From contig CAMVDP010000009.1 in NCBI GenBank assembly GCA_947166275.1, positions 1-64,000 on the forward strand: a DNA stretch of 64,000 bases, read 5' to 3'. Shown one piece after another: positions 18,967-27,275 of the stretch. The notes beneath the pieces were generated by a model, which saw nothing but the letters and a program-made list of their open reading frames with translations, was not told the DNA's origin and did not search any database. Position numbers and translations under genes: made by a program. The DNA comes from an uncultured Clostridia bacterium. Lineage in GTDB: Bacteria; Bacillota; Clostridia; Oscillospirales; Ruminococcaceae. Positions within the stretch are counted from its first letter, which is position 1; each line of letters starts with the position of its first letter.

Positions 18967-19551
18967 TCAACCCTGTAAAAATCCCACTATCTTATCCGAA
19001 AGCTCCGCGAACGGCTCCTTGAACCAGTCGCCCTTTACGTGCTTTATCATTATGGTGTCTTCCTCTGCGATGCCGAGTTTTTCCATATTTATGGAGAAAT
19101 CGGTTATCAGGTAGAACTTCCATTTGTATACGTCGCGCTGGAGAGAAATCATCTCTTTCAGGCGATCATAAGTGCAGTTCTTGCTTGCGTTGTCTCTTCC
19201 GAACACCAGGATGGTGAGGATGATCTGGGAAGGCCTTTCTTCCTCGGGGGTATTGGTAAGGCGTATGCCGATATCGTCCATGAGCTTGGAGGTCTTGTCA
19301 AGCATGGAGCATGCACCGCCGGCTTTTGCGCCCGCGCTGAGTTTCGGCAGCTTTATCTTGTCAATGGGTTGATTAACTATTTTTATTTCCTCGCCCGCAT
19401 TGAACGAAATAGCGGAGACACGGAGTTCCTTATTGGTCTTCTTGATCGCAGCCACAAAGCTTTTGAGAGCCTTGAGTGCCTCGTCCGCATGTCCGGGAGG
19501 AATGAGAGCGTAGTCGAAAGCGAAGAGGAGTTGAGTGAGATTATCCTTCAT
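18967..19551 (-). CDS. vWA-like domain protein with a degenerate metal site
   Basis: The 194-residue soluble protein has the alternating strand/helix layout of von Willebrand A domains (LLFAFDYALIPPG, LRVSAISFNAGEEI, AGGACSMLDKTSKLMDD, IILTILVFGRD, KWKFYLITDF). The MIDAS residues are missing: DxSxS reads DYALI and the Thr of GGT reads GGAC. Metal-dependent ligand binding is therefore doubtful, and a scaffold role is more likely. It is the first gene of the operon leading to the phosphodiesterase, with GGAGGACATAAT before the ATG. Family assignment is by pattern only. Confidence 0.6.
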   Translation of the reverse strand: MKDNLTQLLFAFDYALIPPGHADEALKALKSFVAAIKKTNKELRVSAISFNAGEEIKIVNQPIDKIKLPKLSAGAKAGGACSMLDKTSKLMDDIGIRLTNTPEEERPSQIILTILVFGRDNASKNCTYDRLKEMISLQRDVYKWKFYLITDFSINMEKLGIAEEDTIMIKHVKGDWFKEPFAELSDKIVGFLQG

Positions 19552-19586
19552 ATTATGTCCTCCTTGAAGTATACTTTATCTGTAAT

Positions 19587-19615
19587 ATTATATCACGTAT
19601 CGAGCTAAAAATCAA
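19587..19615 (-). promoter_or_regulatory. Promoter of the vWA-like/EAL operon
   Basis: On the minus strand, TTGATT (19615-19610), 17 bases and TATAAT (19592-19587), about 36 bases before the first ATG. Confidence 0.75.
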
Positions 19616-19669
19616 TAGGCACCGAAAAAAAACATGGTTTTTGCATCGCATACATTTGTGTATTTGCGG

Positions 19670-19701
19670 AAAAAACTCCCCGCATGTCATAACACGCGGG
19701 G
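19670..19701 (-). terminator. Rho-independent terminator of the candidate small RNA
   Basis: On the minus strand the stem CCCCGC-GTG/CAT-GCGGGG (one mismatch) has a six-base loop and is followed by AGTTTTTT. It also isolates the vWA-like operon from upstream transcription. Confidence 0.8.
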
Positions 19702-19783
19702 CTAAAAAATAAAGGAGATAAGTTATGAAAAAAATGAAATGTTGCAAATAAAGCCGGAATAAAACTATTCATTTTACTCAACA
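19670..19783 (-). ncRNA. Candidate small RNA (about 110 nt) with anti-Shine-Dalgarno stretch
   Basis: This unit lies in the 348-base gap between the EF-G-like gene and the vWA-like operon. On the minus strand a promoter (19789-19817) is followed by about 80 bases of AU-rich, apparently unpaired sequence and a terminator: CCCCGC.GTG / CAT.GCGGGG hairpin (19676-19701) then six U. Just before the hairpin the RNA reads UAUCUCCUUUAUU, complementary to ribosome sites. This is a common layout for trans-acting Firmicute sRNAs. No convincing ORF with a ribosome site is present. Function is inferred only. Confidence 0.55.
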
Positions 19784-19788
19784 ACTAT

Positions 19789-19817
19789 ATTATACCATTC
19801 TTCACCATTCATTACAA
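19789..19817 (-). promoter_or_regulatory. Promoter of the candidate small RNA
   Basis: On the minus strand, TTGTAA (19817-19812), 17 bases and TATAAT (19794-19789). There is no gene start behind it before the terminator at 19701. Confidence 0.6.
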
Positions 19818-19899
19818 TAGTAATTATAAATAAACTTCGGCCGATTTATTTGTGCGTTGTGCTGCGACGCAGCTCCGAAACAGCGTAGGTTTTTGTGCA

Positions 19900-21948
19900 T
19901 TATCCCTCATATTCGCTGAATTTCGGTGCATTTGCGATAACGTCGGCTTCGAGATTGGACGGAAGCTGCTCATAGCGTGCGAACTCCATCGTGAACCAGC
20001 CCATGCCCTTTGTCATCTGACGGATGACGGTGGCGAGGTCGCCGGTCTCTGCCATAGGAAGCTCCGCGTCAACTTCGGTCATACCGTCGCCGACGGGGTT
20101 CATGCCGAGGACTGCGCCACGGCGCTTATTTACGATACCCATAACGTCACCGGTGTTGTCGTCCGGAACGGTGAACTTCATCAGCTCTATAGGTTCAAGC
20201 AGGCACGGTGAAGCCTGTGCGAGACCGGTCTTGTACGCGATGTGCGCCGCCATCTTGAACGCCTGCTCCGAGCTGTCTACCGGGTGGTAGGAGCCGTCGA
20301 ACAGTGTCGCCTTAAGGCGCACAACGGGATATCCCGCGAGAACGCCGTGAACTATACTTTCCTGCAGACCCTTTTCAACTGCCGGGAAGAAGTTCTTCGG
20401 AACGCTTCCGCCGAATACTCTTTCCTCGAATATAAGCTGATCCTCATTGTGAGGCTCGAACTCGATCTTAACGTGACCGTACTGACCGTGACCGCCGGAC
20501 TGTTTCTTGTGCTTGCCCTCGACGGAGACTTTCTTACGGATAGCTTCGCGGTACGCGATAACGGGATCGCTCAAGGTCACATCAACGCCGAACTTGTTCT
20601 TGAGCTTCTGCACAGCGGAGTCTATATGCTGTTCGCCTAAACCGCCGAGGATACGCTGGTGCGTCTCATGGTTGTGGACGTAGCTCAATGTATGGTCTTC
20701 TTCCAGCAAACGCTTGATGCCGCTGCTTATCTTGCCCTCGTCGTTCTTGTCCTTTGCCGACACTGCCTTGAAGTAGCACGGTACGGGGAACTCGATGGGA
20801 GACAGCGAGAACACGTTGGAGGAGTCGCAGAGAGTATCGCTTGTGTTCGCGTTCAGCTTTGTGAGCGCAACGATATCACCCGCGTAAGCCTCGATCATTT
20901 CTTCCTGCTTTTTGCCCTTGAGAGCGAGCATCTTGCCGAACTTCTCGCTTTCGCCGGTCCTGGAGTTTATGATATCGACCTTTGCGGTAAGCACACCCGC
21001 GACGATCTTCACAAAGCTGAGCTTTCCTACGAACGGGTCAGCGAGCGTCTTGAACACGAATGCCGCGAGAGGCATATCCTCGTTGTAGTCAACGATCTCG
21101 TCCTTTCTCTCGTCGGGTGACGGGAGCATATAAATCATCGTATCGAGCAGCTTGTCTATGCTTTCGAGCTTTTCACCCGCACAGCATACGACAGGTGTGA
21201 TGATACCCTGGTCTACGCCGTCATGGAGACCCTTGGTGATCTCTGCTTCGGTGAAGTCCTCGCCCTCATTCTCGAAGAACTTCATCATAAGCTCCTCGTC
21301 TGTTTCGGCGATAGCCTCTGCCATAGCTGCGCGAAGGCCCTTGATACGGTTCTCGGACGCGGGCATCTCGACTTCTTCCGCCTTGCCGTTTGTATACTTA
21401 TACGCCTTCATCTCGAAGAGGTTGATGTAGCTCTCGACTGTGCCGAACTTGTCGAACGGAACGATTATCGGGCAGACCGACGGACCGAAGTTAGCCTTGA
21501 GGTCCTCAAGTACGCGGTAGAAGCTTGAGTTCTCTTCGTCGAGCTTGGTGATGACGAACATTGTCGCTTTGCCGAGCTTCTTCGCTTCTCTGTATGCCTT
21601 GATGGTGCCGACCTGCACACCGTCCTTTGCCGGAACGGTTATAACTACAGTCTCTGCCGCACGGATACCCTCGTACATACCGCCGATGAAATCGAACTGA
21701 CCGGGAGTATCGACGATGTTTATCTTGACATCCTTCCACTCCGCGTACGCGATAGAGGTGTTGAGCGAGACCTTTCTCTTAATTTCGTCGGGGTCATAAT
21801 CGCTCACAGTATTTCCGTCGGCGATCTTTCCCATTCTGTCTATTCCTCCGCTTGTGTAGAGGATAGCCTCGGTAAGAGAGGTCTTGCCGCTTCCGCCGTG
21901 TCCCGCGAGCGCGATATTTCTGATGTTTTTGCATTTATAGGTCTTCAT
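19900..21948 (-). CDS. Elongation factor G-like translational GTPase (EF-G paralogue type)
   Basis: The 682-residue protein has all EF-G domains. It belongs to the EF-G-like branch, not the canonical translocase: G1 reads GHGGSGKTS (residues 16-24) instead of the GHxDxGKT type, G3 is DTPGQFDF, and G4 is TKLD instead of NKxD. The central 'GGLGEQHIDSAVQKLKNKFG' segment and the GHGQYGHVKIEFEP domain IV start are clear. The true fusA would lie in the str operon elsewhere. The role of these paralogues is poorly defined (ribosome-associated GTPase, recycling or stress). It has its own promoter and RNA genes on both sides. Confidence 0.88.
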   Translation of the reverse strand: MKTYKCKNIRNIALAGHGGSGKTSLTEAILYTSGGIDRMGKIADGNTVSDYDPDEIKRKVSLNTSIAYAEWKDVKINIVDTPGQFDFIGGMYEGIRAAETVVITVPAKDGVQVGTIKAYREAKKLGKATMFVITKLDEENSSFYRVLEDLKANFGPSVCPIIVPFDKFGTVESYINLFEMKAYKYTNGKAEEVEMPASENRIKGLRAAMAEAIAETDEELMMKFFENEGEDFTEAEITKGLHDGVDQGIITPVVCCAGEKLESIDKLLDTMIYMLPSPDERKDEIVDYNEDMPLAAFVFKTLADPFVGKLSFVKIVAGVLTAKVDIINSRTGESEKFGKMLALKGKKQEEMIEAYAGDIVALTKLNANTSDTLCDSSNVFSLSPIEFPVPCYFKAVSAKDKNDEGKISSGIKRLLEEDHTLSYVHNHETHQRILGGLGEQHIDSAVQKLKNKFGVDVTLSDPVIAYREAIRKKVSVEGKHKKQSGGHGQYGHVKIEFEPHNEDQLIFEERVFGGSVPKNFFPAVEKGLQESIVHGVLAGYPVVRLKATLFDGSYHPVDSSEQAFKMAAHIAYKTGLAQASPCLLEPIELMKFTVPDDNTGDVMGIVNKRRGAVLGMNPVGDGMTEVDAELPMAETGDLATVIRQMTKGMGWFTMEFARYEQLPSNLEADVIANAPKFSEYEG

Positions 21949-22012
21949 TATGTAACCCCCTGAATTTATTTACTGAACCTGACGGTGGGTCGGTTTCAGC
22001 TGTCCGTTTAAT

Positions 22013-22041
22013 ATTATACACTATTTTTACGAAAAAATCTA
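22013..22041 (-). promoter_or_regulatory. Promoter of the EF-G-like gene
   Basis: On the minus strand, TAGATT (22041-22036), 17 bases and TATAAT (22018-22013), about 65 bases before the ATG, which has AGGGGGTT upstream. Because of this promoter the gene does not depend on the RNA unit upstream of it. Confidence 0.55.
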
Positions 22042-22159
22042 CACTTTTTTTGTGAATATACAAGTAGTAATGTAGAAATGATACGCTGTAATTTGTGCAA
22101 TATCACAACAAATGGGGTCGCTGCATCCTGCAGGCGCTTCTTTACGAGCTCACGGAAAC

Positions 22160-22323
22160 AAAAAACACCGCCAAGCATGATATCCGTGGAGCGGGACCGA
22201 CTTCGCGCGATCTGCGGTGCAAGCAGGCGGCTCGTCGGAAAAGCACATTTTAAAACAAGGGAGGTCGGCAATGAAATGACCGGCCGGAGTTGCCCTCGCG
22301 GATATCATACTTATACGATGTGA
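22160..22323 (-). ncRNA. Structured RNA gene A (about 160 nt), related to RNA gene B
   Basis: On the minus strand, transcription from the promoter at 22328-22356 should begin near 22321-22324. The 5' region AAGUAUGAUAUCCG (22312-22299) pairs with CGGAUAUCAUGCUU (22186-22173), a 14-bp helix with one G-U pair that closes the molecule. Inside are a GGUC/GACC hairpin, the unpaired core CCUUGUUUUAAAAUGU (22260-22245) and a CCGAC/GUCGG helix. Six U residues (22165-22160) follow GGCGGUG shortly after the closing helix. No start codon with a ribosome site is present. It matches no RNA family I can name. Confidence 0.6.
22245..22260. repeat. 16-base core repeat, copy in RNA gene A
   Basis: ACATTTTAAAACAAGG on the plus strand is identical to the copy at 22587-22602. 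It lies between the two internal hairpins in both RNA genes. Confidence 0.9.
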
Positions 22324-22327
22324 TCAA

Positions 22328-22356
22328 ATTATATCATGTTCTGTCGAAAAATTCAA
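22328..22356 (-). promoter_or_regulatory. Promoter of RNA gene A
   Basis: On the minus strand, TTGAAT (22356-22351), 17 bases and TATAAT (22333-22328). The closing helix of RNA A starts about ten bases after the expected transcript start. Confidence 0.7.
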
Positions 22357-22448
22357 TAGTTTTGCGGGAAATAGCGAACGTTTTTTCCGATATTGATTCC
22401 GTTTTCCGACATTTTTCGCGGAGTACGGCGCGGAAAAGCCGTTATATC

Positions 22449-22475
22449 AAAAAGTGCGCAGCCGGAGCCGCGCAC
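22449..22475 (-). terminator. Terminator of RNA gene B
   Basis: On the minus strand GTGCGC-G-GC, loop TCCG, GC-T-GCGCAC, then five T. This is a stable stem with a UUCG-like loop. Confidence 0.88.
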
Positions 22476-22586
22476 GAAAAATACCAACAGATATCAGATT
22501 ACACCACATAACATGATACCAAAGTTGAGCATTGCTGCCAAACGCGAGTTGGTATTTTTACCATACTTAATGCGTTTGGCACTTAA

Positions 22587-22602
22587 ACATTTTAAAACAA
22601 GG
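22587..22602. repeat. 16-base core repeat, copy in RNA gene B
   Basis: Identical to 22245-22260. The flanks differ in sequence but keep equivalent helices, which suggests conserved structure after duplication. Confidence 0.9.
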
Positions 22603-22678
22603 ACGTCGGTCATAACTGAAAAAACCGACAAAAAACGCCCGTGCTTTGATATCATATTCTGTTATGTGGTGTAATTGT

Positions 22679-22707
22679 ATTATAGCATAACCGACCGGAA
22701 ATATCAA
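22679..22707 (-). promoter_or_regulatory. Promoter of RNA gene B
   Basis: On the minus strand, TTGATA (22707-22702), 17 bases and TATAAT (22684-22679). The -10 box almost touches the closing helix. Confidence 0.75.
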
Positions 22708-22742
22708 GCGGATTTTGGGAAAAGTTTCCGACATTTCCCGAC

Positions 22743-22778
22743 AAAAAGCGACCGCCCGCGGGCATATACCCGGGGCGG
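22743..22778 (-). terminator. Terminator of the valS operon
   Basis: On the minus strand CCGCCC-CGGG / CCCG-(C)-GGGCGG with a six-base loop, followed by TCGCTTTTT, directly after the valS stop. Confidence 0.85.
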
Positions 22779-22784
22779 CGTTCA

Positions 22785-25427
22785 TTACAGCGCTTTCAGC
22801 GCGTTTATCGATTCTTCTATCTTTGCCATCTTCTCCTGCGCCTTCGCGAGCTTCGCGCGCTCGTTCTCTATCTGAGCGGCAGGAGCCTTTGACAGGAAGC
22901 CCTGGTTGTTAAGCTTGCCTTCAAGGAAGCTGATGTCCTTCTCGGCTGCCTTCTTGTCCTTCTCAAGCCTTGCAAGCTCCTTCTCCGCGTCTACCAGCTC
23001 GCCCAGCGGCATGAAGATGCGGGCTGCAGATGTTACCGCTGCCGCCATGTTTGCGGAATCCGCCTGCTTGTCCGTGACAGTCACCTCGGAAGCTCCGGCG
23101 AGCTTCTCGAAGAATACCCCGCAGGACTCGAACAGTGTTTTCTCCGCGGTCTCGATGTGCATGGTCACCTTCTTGGACGGCGGCACGTTAAGCTCGGTAC
23201 GCTTGCCGCGGACTGCCTTTACGGCATCTATCACCTTGGTGAAGTCCGTTTCCTCGCTGCCGAAGTCGAGCTTCGCGTCATACTTCGGCCACTCGGACAC
23301 CATGATGCTCTCCGCTTCGCCAGCTACCGGCATGGACTGCCATATCTCCTCGGTGATGAACGGCATGAACGGGTGTAAGAGCTTCAGGATATCACGCATT
23401 ACGTAAACGAGCACGTTCTGCGCAGCTCTTGCGGTGTCGCCGCCCTGTGCGATGCGCGGCTTGGTGAGCTCGATGTACCAGTCGCAGTAGGTGTCCCATA
23501 TAAAGTCGTACAGCTTGCCGAGCGCGATGCCGAGCTCGAAGCTCTCGATGTTGTCCGTGACTTCCTTGACGAGCCTGTTGCAGCGCGAAAGCACCCACTT
23601 GTCCTCGATGGGCAGGTCGGCGGGAAGCTCCGCCTTCTCCATGTCCTCGGGAAGGTTCATCAGAATATAGCGGGAGGCGTTCCACAGCTTGTTGGCGAAG
23701 TTGCGGGCGCTCGTTACCTTCGCTACGGTCCAGCGCATATCGTTTCCGGGGCTGTTGCCCGTTACGAGCGCAAATCTGAGCGCGTCCGCGCCGTACTGAT
23801 CTATTATCTCCAGCGGGTCAACGCCGTTGCCGAGAGACTTCGACATCTTGCGTCCGAGCTCGTCGCGCACAAGACCGTGGATAAGCACGTGCTCAAAGGG
23901 CTTCTGGCCGGTATGAGCCAGAGCCGAGAATATCATTCTCGATACCCAGAACGAGATGATATCATAGCCTGTTACAAGTGTGTTGGTCGGGTAGAAATAC
24001 TTGAAGTCCTCGGTCTCATGCGGCCAGCCGAGCGTCGAGAACGGCCACAACGCCGAGCTGAACCATGTGTCGAGGGTATCCTCGTCCTGCTTCATGGGCT
24101 TGCCGCACTTCGGGCAGACCGTCACGGGAGTCTCGCTTATGATCTCGTTGCCGCAGTCCGCGTCGGTACAATAATACGCGGGTATGCGGTGACCCCACCA
24201 GAGCTGGCGGGAGATGCACCAGTCGCGGATGTTCTCCATCCAGCGCAGATAGCTGTTCTCGAAGTGCTTCGGGACGTATTTGAGCTCGCCGCTTTTTACT
24301 ACGTCGATAGCGGGCTTTGCGAGCGGTGCCATCTTGACGAACCACTGCTTTGAGCAGCGGGGCTCGACTACAGTGTGACAGCGCTGGCAGGTGCCGACGT
24401 TGTGAACGTGCTTCTCGACCTTAACGAGAAGTCCCTGCGCTTCAAGGTCGGCTACCATAGCCTTTCTTGCCTCGTATCTGTCCATGCTGGCGTACTTTCC
24501 GCCGTACTCCTTGTTTATGGTAGCATCGTCGTTCATGACGTTGATTATCGGGAGACTGTGGCGCAGTCCGACCTCATAGTCGTTCGGGTCGTGAGCGGGG
24601 GTGATCTTTACCACGCCGGTACCGAAGTCGCGCTCAACGTACTCGTCGGCGATGACGGGTATCTCGCGGTCGGTCAGCGGGAGCTTCACCGTTTTGCCGA
24701 CGATGTTCTTGTAGCGCTCGTCATCGGGATGCACAGCTATCGCGGTATCACCGAGCAGCGTTTCCGGACGGGTGGTAGCGATCTGAACAAAGCCGCTGCC
24801 GTCGGAAAGCGGGTAGTTTATGTGCCAGAAGTGTCCTTCCTGCTCCTCGTACTCACACTCGATATCGGATATGGAGGTCTTACAGTTCGGGCACCAGTTG
24901 ATGATGCGCTCGCCGTGGTAGATGAGACCTTTCTTATAGTAGTCGATGAAGACCTTCTGAACAGCTTCGGAGCAGCCGTCGTCAAGGGTAAAGCGCTCGC
25001 GCTCCCAGTCGCAGGACGAGCCGAGCTTTTTCAGCTGGTTCTGTATCTTGCCGCCGTACTCGTGCGTCCAGTCCCACGCACGCTCGAGGAAGCCGTCACG
25101 CCCGATCTTGTCCTTCGTGAGACCTTCCGCTTTCATCTTCGCCACGACCTTCGCCTCGGTAGCTATGGAAGCGTGGTCGGTGCCGGGGAGCCACAGCGCC
25201 GCGTATCCCTGCATACGCTTCGTGCGGATAAGAATGTCCTGCAGGGTCTCGTCAAGCGCGTGTCCCATGTGGAGCTGTCCCGTTACGTTCGGGGGCGGGA
25301 TAACGATAGTGTAGGGCTTTTTCTTCGGATCGCGCTCCGCATGAAAATACTTCTTTTCTTCCCAGTTCTTGTAGATGCGTTCCTCGAAATCCTTCGGGGA
25401 GTAGGTCTTTGCGAGTTCTTTCTTCAT
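22785..25427 (-). CDS. valS: Valyl-tRNA synthetase
   Basis: The 880-residue class I synthetase charges tRNA-Val. The HIGH-type motif is HMGH in [16 protein letters not shown] and the KMSKS loop is [13 protein letters not shown]. The editing (CP1) domain and zinc-binding Cys pairs (CPNCKTS, CQRCH, CPKCGK) are seen, and a C-terminal coiled coil of Lys/Glu-rich helices closes the protein. Length is normal. It is only 18 bases behind rqcH with no room for a T-box leader, so unlike many clostridial synthetases it is expressed from the upstream operon promoter. Confidence 0.97.
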   Translation of the reverse strand: MKKELAKTYSPKDFEERIYKNWEEKKYFHAERDPKKKPYTIVIPPPNVTGQLHMGHALDETLQDILIRTKRMQGYAALWLPGTDHASIATEAKVVAKMKAEGLTKDKIGRDGFLERAWDWTHEYGGKIQNQLKKLGSSCDWERERFTLDDGCSEAVQKVFIDYYKKGLIYHGERIINWCPNCKTSISDIECEYEEQEGHFWHINYPLSDGSGFVQIATTRPETLLGDTAIAVHPDDERYKNIVGKTVKLPLTDREIPVIADEYVERDFGTGVVKITPAHDPNDYEVGLRHSLPIINVMNDDATINKEYGGKYASMDRYEARKAMVADLEAQGLLVKVEKHVHNVGTCQRCHTVVEPRCSKQWFVKMAPLAKPAIDVVKSGELKYVPKHFENSYLRWMENIRDWCISRQLWWGHRIPAYYCTDADCGNEIISETPVTVCPKCGKPMKQDEDTLDTWFSSALWPFSTLGWPHETEDFKYFYPTNTLVTGYDIISFWVSRMIFSALAHTGQKPFEHVLIHGLVRDELGRKMSKSLGNGVDPLEIIDQYGADALRFALVTGNSPGNDMRWTVAKVTSARNFANKLWNASRYILMNLPEDMEKAELPADLPIEDKWVLSRCNRLVKEVTDNIESFELGIALGKLYDFIWDTYCDWYIELTKPRIAQGGDTARAAQNVLVYVMRDILKLLHPFMPFITEEIWQSMPVAGEAESIMVSEWPKYDAKLDFGSEETDFTKVIDAVKAVRGKRTELNVPPSKKVTMHIETAEKTLFESCGVFFEKLAGASEVTVTDKQADSANMAAAVTSAARIFMPLGELVDAEKELARLEKDKKAAEKDISFLEGKLNNQGFLSKAPAAQIENERAKLAKAQEKMAKIEESINALKAL

Positions 25428-25445
25428 TTTGTATTGTCCCTTCCT

Positions 25446-27221
25446 TTATTTTATCGCAAGTTTATCAAGCAGACCTTCATCGGGGTCAACAAGTATCGTT
25501 TTATTGTTAGTGAATATCACCATGCCGGGCTTTGCGCCGTTCGGCTTTTTCACGTACCGAGCGAGGGTGTAGTCAACGGGTATCTTCGTGCCGCTCCTGC
25601 CCTTTGAGCAGGTCGCCGCGAGCTGTGCCGCCTCGACTATCGTGCTGTCGGTGATATTGCCGCCGTCCGCGCGGATAATAACGTGGGAGCCGGGGATATT
25701 CTGCGTGTGCAGCCACATATCCTCCGGCAGCGCCGTTTTCAGCGTTAGCTTATCGTTCTGCGTGTTGTTGCGCCCGACAAGTATCTCGAAGCCGTCGCTT
25801 GACCGGAATTTCAGCGGCGGTGCGGCTTTCGGAGCTTTGGCATTCCTTTCGGTCTTTGCCGAGCGGATATAACCCGATGCCATGAGTTCCTGCTTTATCT
25901 CGTATATCGCGGCTTCGCTTCCAACGCCGCTGCCCACGCGGGAAGCCGCGTCAAACACGCTGTCGATGTACGCGAGCTCTTTCTCGCCCTGCGCTATGAA
26001 TTTAGTAAGCAGCTTTTCCGCCGTGTCCAGCTTCTTGTACTCGGAATAGTACTTCTGGGCGTTCTGCGACGGGGTTAGCCGCACATCGAGCTTGATCGTC
26101 ACCTCGCCGCCGTTCACGTAATCCTCGGCAGTGAGCTCGCTCATACCCTTTTCACAGCGCCACAGGTTAGCGCTCAGCAGGTCGCCCGTGAGCTTGCTCT
26201 GTTCCTTGCGTGCGCAGTCGCGGAGCTCCTGCTTCTGGGCTTCGAGCTTACGGGAAAGCCGCTCGTATATGGTCATTATCGTTTTCAGCAGATCGCCGGA
26301 GCGCTGCTTTACGCGGTCTGCGGTCGCGCGTTCGCCGAAAAACCGATCCACAAGCTCGGACGGGCTTTCAAAGTGCGTCTCCACCATTTCCGCGCCGTAC
26401 TGCTCTATCGGAACGAAGCAGAAGTCCTTCGGCTTTCCGGTCTTGTCGCTCACCATCGTACAGCCGTCAAAGCTTTCGATGTGCTCGCGGCTCCGGTTCA
26501 GGAAGAACACGAGTTTTTCGCACCTGTCCGGGGTGAGGTCGCTCACAAGCGCGTCCGCGTCACGGGCGGCACTGTATGCGCACTCCCTGGCGAATATGGG
26601 AGAGATGCCCTCGAATGTGCTCATGAGAGCTTTCACGAGCCTTCCGCCGCACTCGCTGACCTTTGCCACTGTCTGCTGAATATCGCAGTCCGGCAGGCTC
26701 ATGCGCTCTTCACGCGGCGGAAGCTCATATATCACATTCGGCAGCACTCGCCGCACCGAAGAAACATCGTCGGTGACGCGCTTGATGCTGTCGACGACCC
26801 GCCAGACCCCGTCTTTGCGCGTCATCAGTATTATATTGCTGTATTTGCCCATGATCTCGGCGGCGATGCGGTTCTCGCATAGGTCGCCGATCTCGTTGGT
26901 GCACTCGAAATCGAAGTTTATTATACGCTCCAGCCCGTCCTGCGATATGCCGGTGAGCCGCCCGCCTCCGAGCGCCTTTCGCATCAGCATGCAGAACATG
27001 GGGGGCTGCTGCGGGTTCTCGGGAGCCTGCGAGGTAATGCAGACTCTCGCGGACATGCTTTCCGCCGACAGCAGCACCTTTTCCGTGCCGCCGAACGTGC
27101 GCAGCGTTATTATTATCTCATCGCGTGAGGGCTGGTGTATCTTGTCAACCCGTGCGCCTATGAGCTTTCTTTCGTGCATTTCCCGCACGATACAGCGCAG
27201 GAACGCGCCGTCAAGCGACAT
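25446..27221 (-). CDS. rqcH: Ribosome quality-control factor RqcH (NFACT family, formerly fibronectin-binding protein)
   Basis: The 591-residue protein begins MSLDGAFLRCIVREMHERKLIGARVDKIHQP, typical of NFACT-N, then a helical coiled-coil middle (about 280-430) and the NFACT-R domain (LVGRNNTQNDKLT, DMWLHTQNIPGSHVII). In Firmicutes, RqcH binds split 50S subunits carrying stalled peptidyl-tRNA and recruits tRNA-Ala to add C-terminal Ala tails. Placement beside valS, trmK and nif3 fits a translation-maintenance operon. Confidence 0.93.
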   Translation of the reverse strand: MSLDGAFLRCIVREMHERKLIGARVDKIHQPSRDEIIITLRTFGGTEKVLLSAESMSARVCITSQAPENPQQPPMFCMLMRKALGGGRLTGISQDGLERIINFDFECTNEIGDLCENRIAAEIMGKYSNIILMTRKDGVWRVVDSIKRVTDDVSSVRRVLPNVIYELPPREERMSLPDCDIQQTVAKVSECGGRLVKALMSTFEGISPIFARECAYSAARDADALVSDLTPDRCEKLVFFLNRSREHIESFDGCTMVSDKTGKPKDFCFVPIEQYGAEMVETHFESPSELVDRFFGERATADRVKQRSGDLLKTIMTIYERLSRKLEAQKQELRDCARKEQSKLTGDLLSANLWRCEKGMSELTAEDYVNGGEVTIKLDVRLTPSQNAQKYYSEYKKLDTAEKLLTKFIAQGEKELAYIDSVFDAASRVGSGVGSEAAIYEIKQELMASGYIRSAKTERNAKAPKAAPPLKFRSSDGFEILVGRNNTQNDKLTLKTALPEDMWLHTQNIPGSHVIIRADGGNITDSTIVEAAQLAATCSKGRSGTKIPVDYTLARYVKKPNGAKPGMVIFTNNKTILVDPDEGLLDKLAIK

Positions 27222-27275
27222 GATATCACCAGCTCTCTGTTTTTCATCGTCTTTTCCGCCTTTGCGGCAAGAATA

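Larger units (their letters stand above)
22449..22673 (-). ncRNA. Structured RNA gene B (about 225 nt), related to RNA gene A
   Basis: On the minus strand the transcript should begin near 22673, flush with a long closing helix. ATTACACCACATAACA (arms 22675-22660 and 22513-22498, perfect) plus, after a five-base bulge, UGAUAUCAAAG paired with CUUUGGUAUCA. Inside are hairpin GUCGGU/ACCGAC, the core CCUUGUUUUAAAAUGU (22602-22587) shared with RNA A, and a 10-bp helix UGCCAAACGC/GCGUUUGGCA topped by UGGUA-AAAA-UACCA. The single G-U pair fits only the minus-strand RNA. It ends in a strong terminator. No ORF with a ribosome site. Family unknown to me. Confidence 0.7.

Noticed and set aside
19725-19751. 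Plus-strand ORF MKKMKCCK preceded by a perfect AAAGGAGATAAGTT ribosome site
   Set aside because: Only eight codons, no plus-strand promoter close by; the 'ribosome site' is the complement of the CU-rich segment of the minus-strand small RNA, which has promoter and terminator.
22449-22673. Naming RNA B as 6S RNA, SRP RNA, tmRNA or RNase P RNA
   Set aside because: No conserved SRP tetraloop, CCA end or RNase P core was seen, and the three-way junction differs from the 6S central bubble. Left unnamed.
22160-22707. RNA units A and B as MITEs or other mobile repeats
   Set aside because: Each inverted repeat has its own promoter at one end, wobble pairs favour one strand, and no target-site duplication is evident; still not fully excluded.
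25428-25445. T-box leader for valS
   Set aside because: Only 18 bases separate rqcH from valS, and no T-box sequence occurs upstream of the operon promoter.
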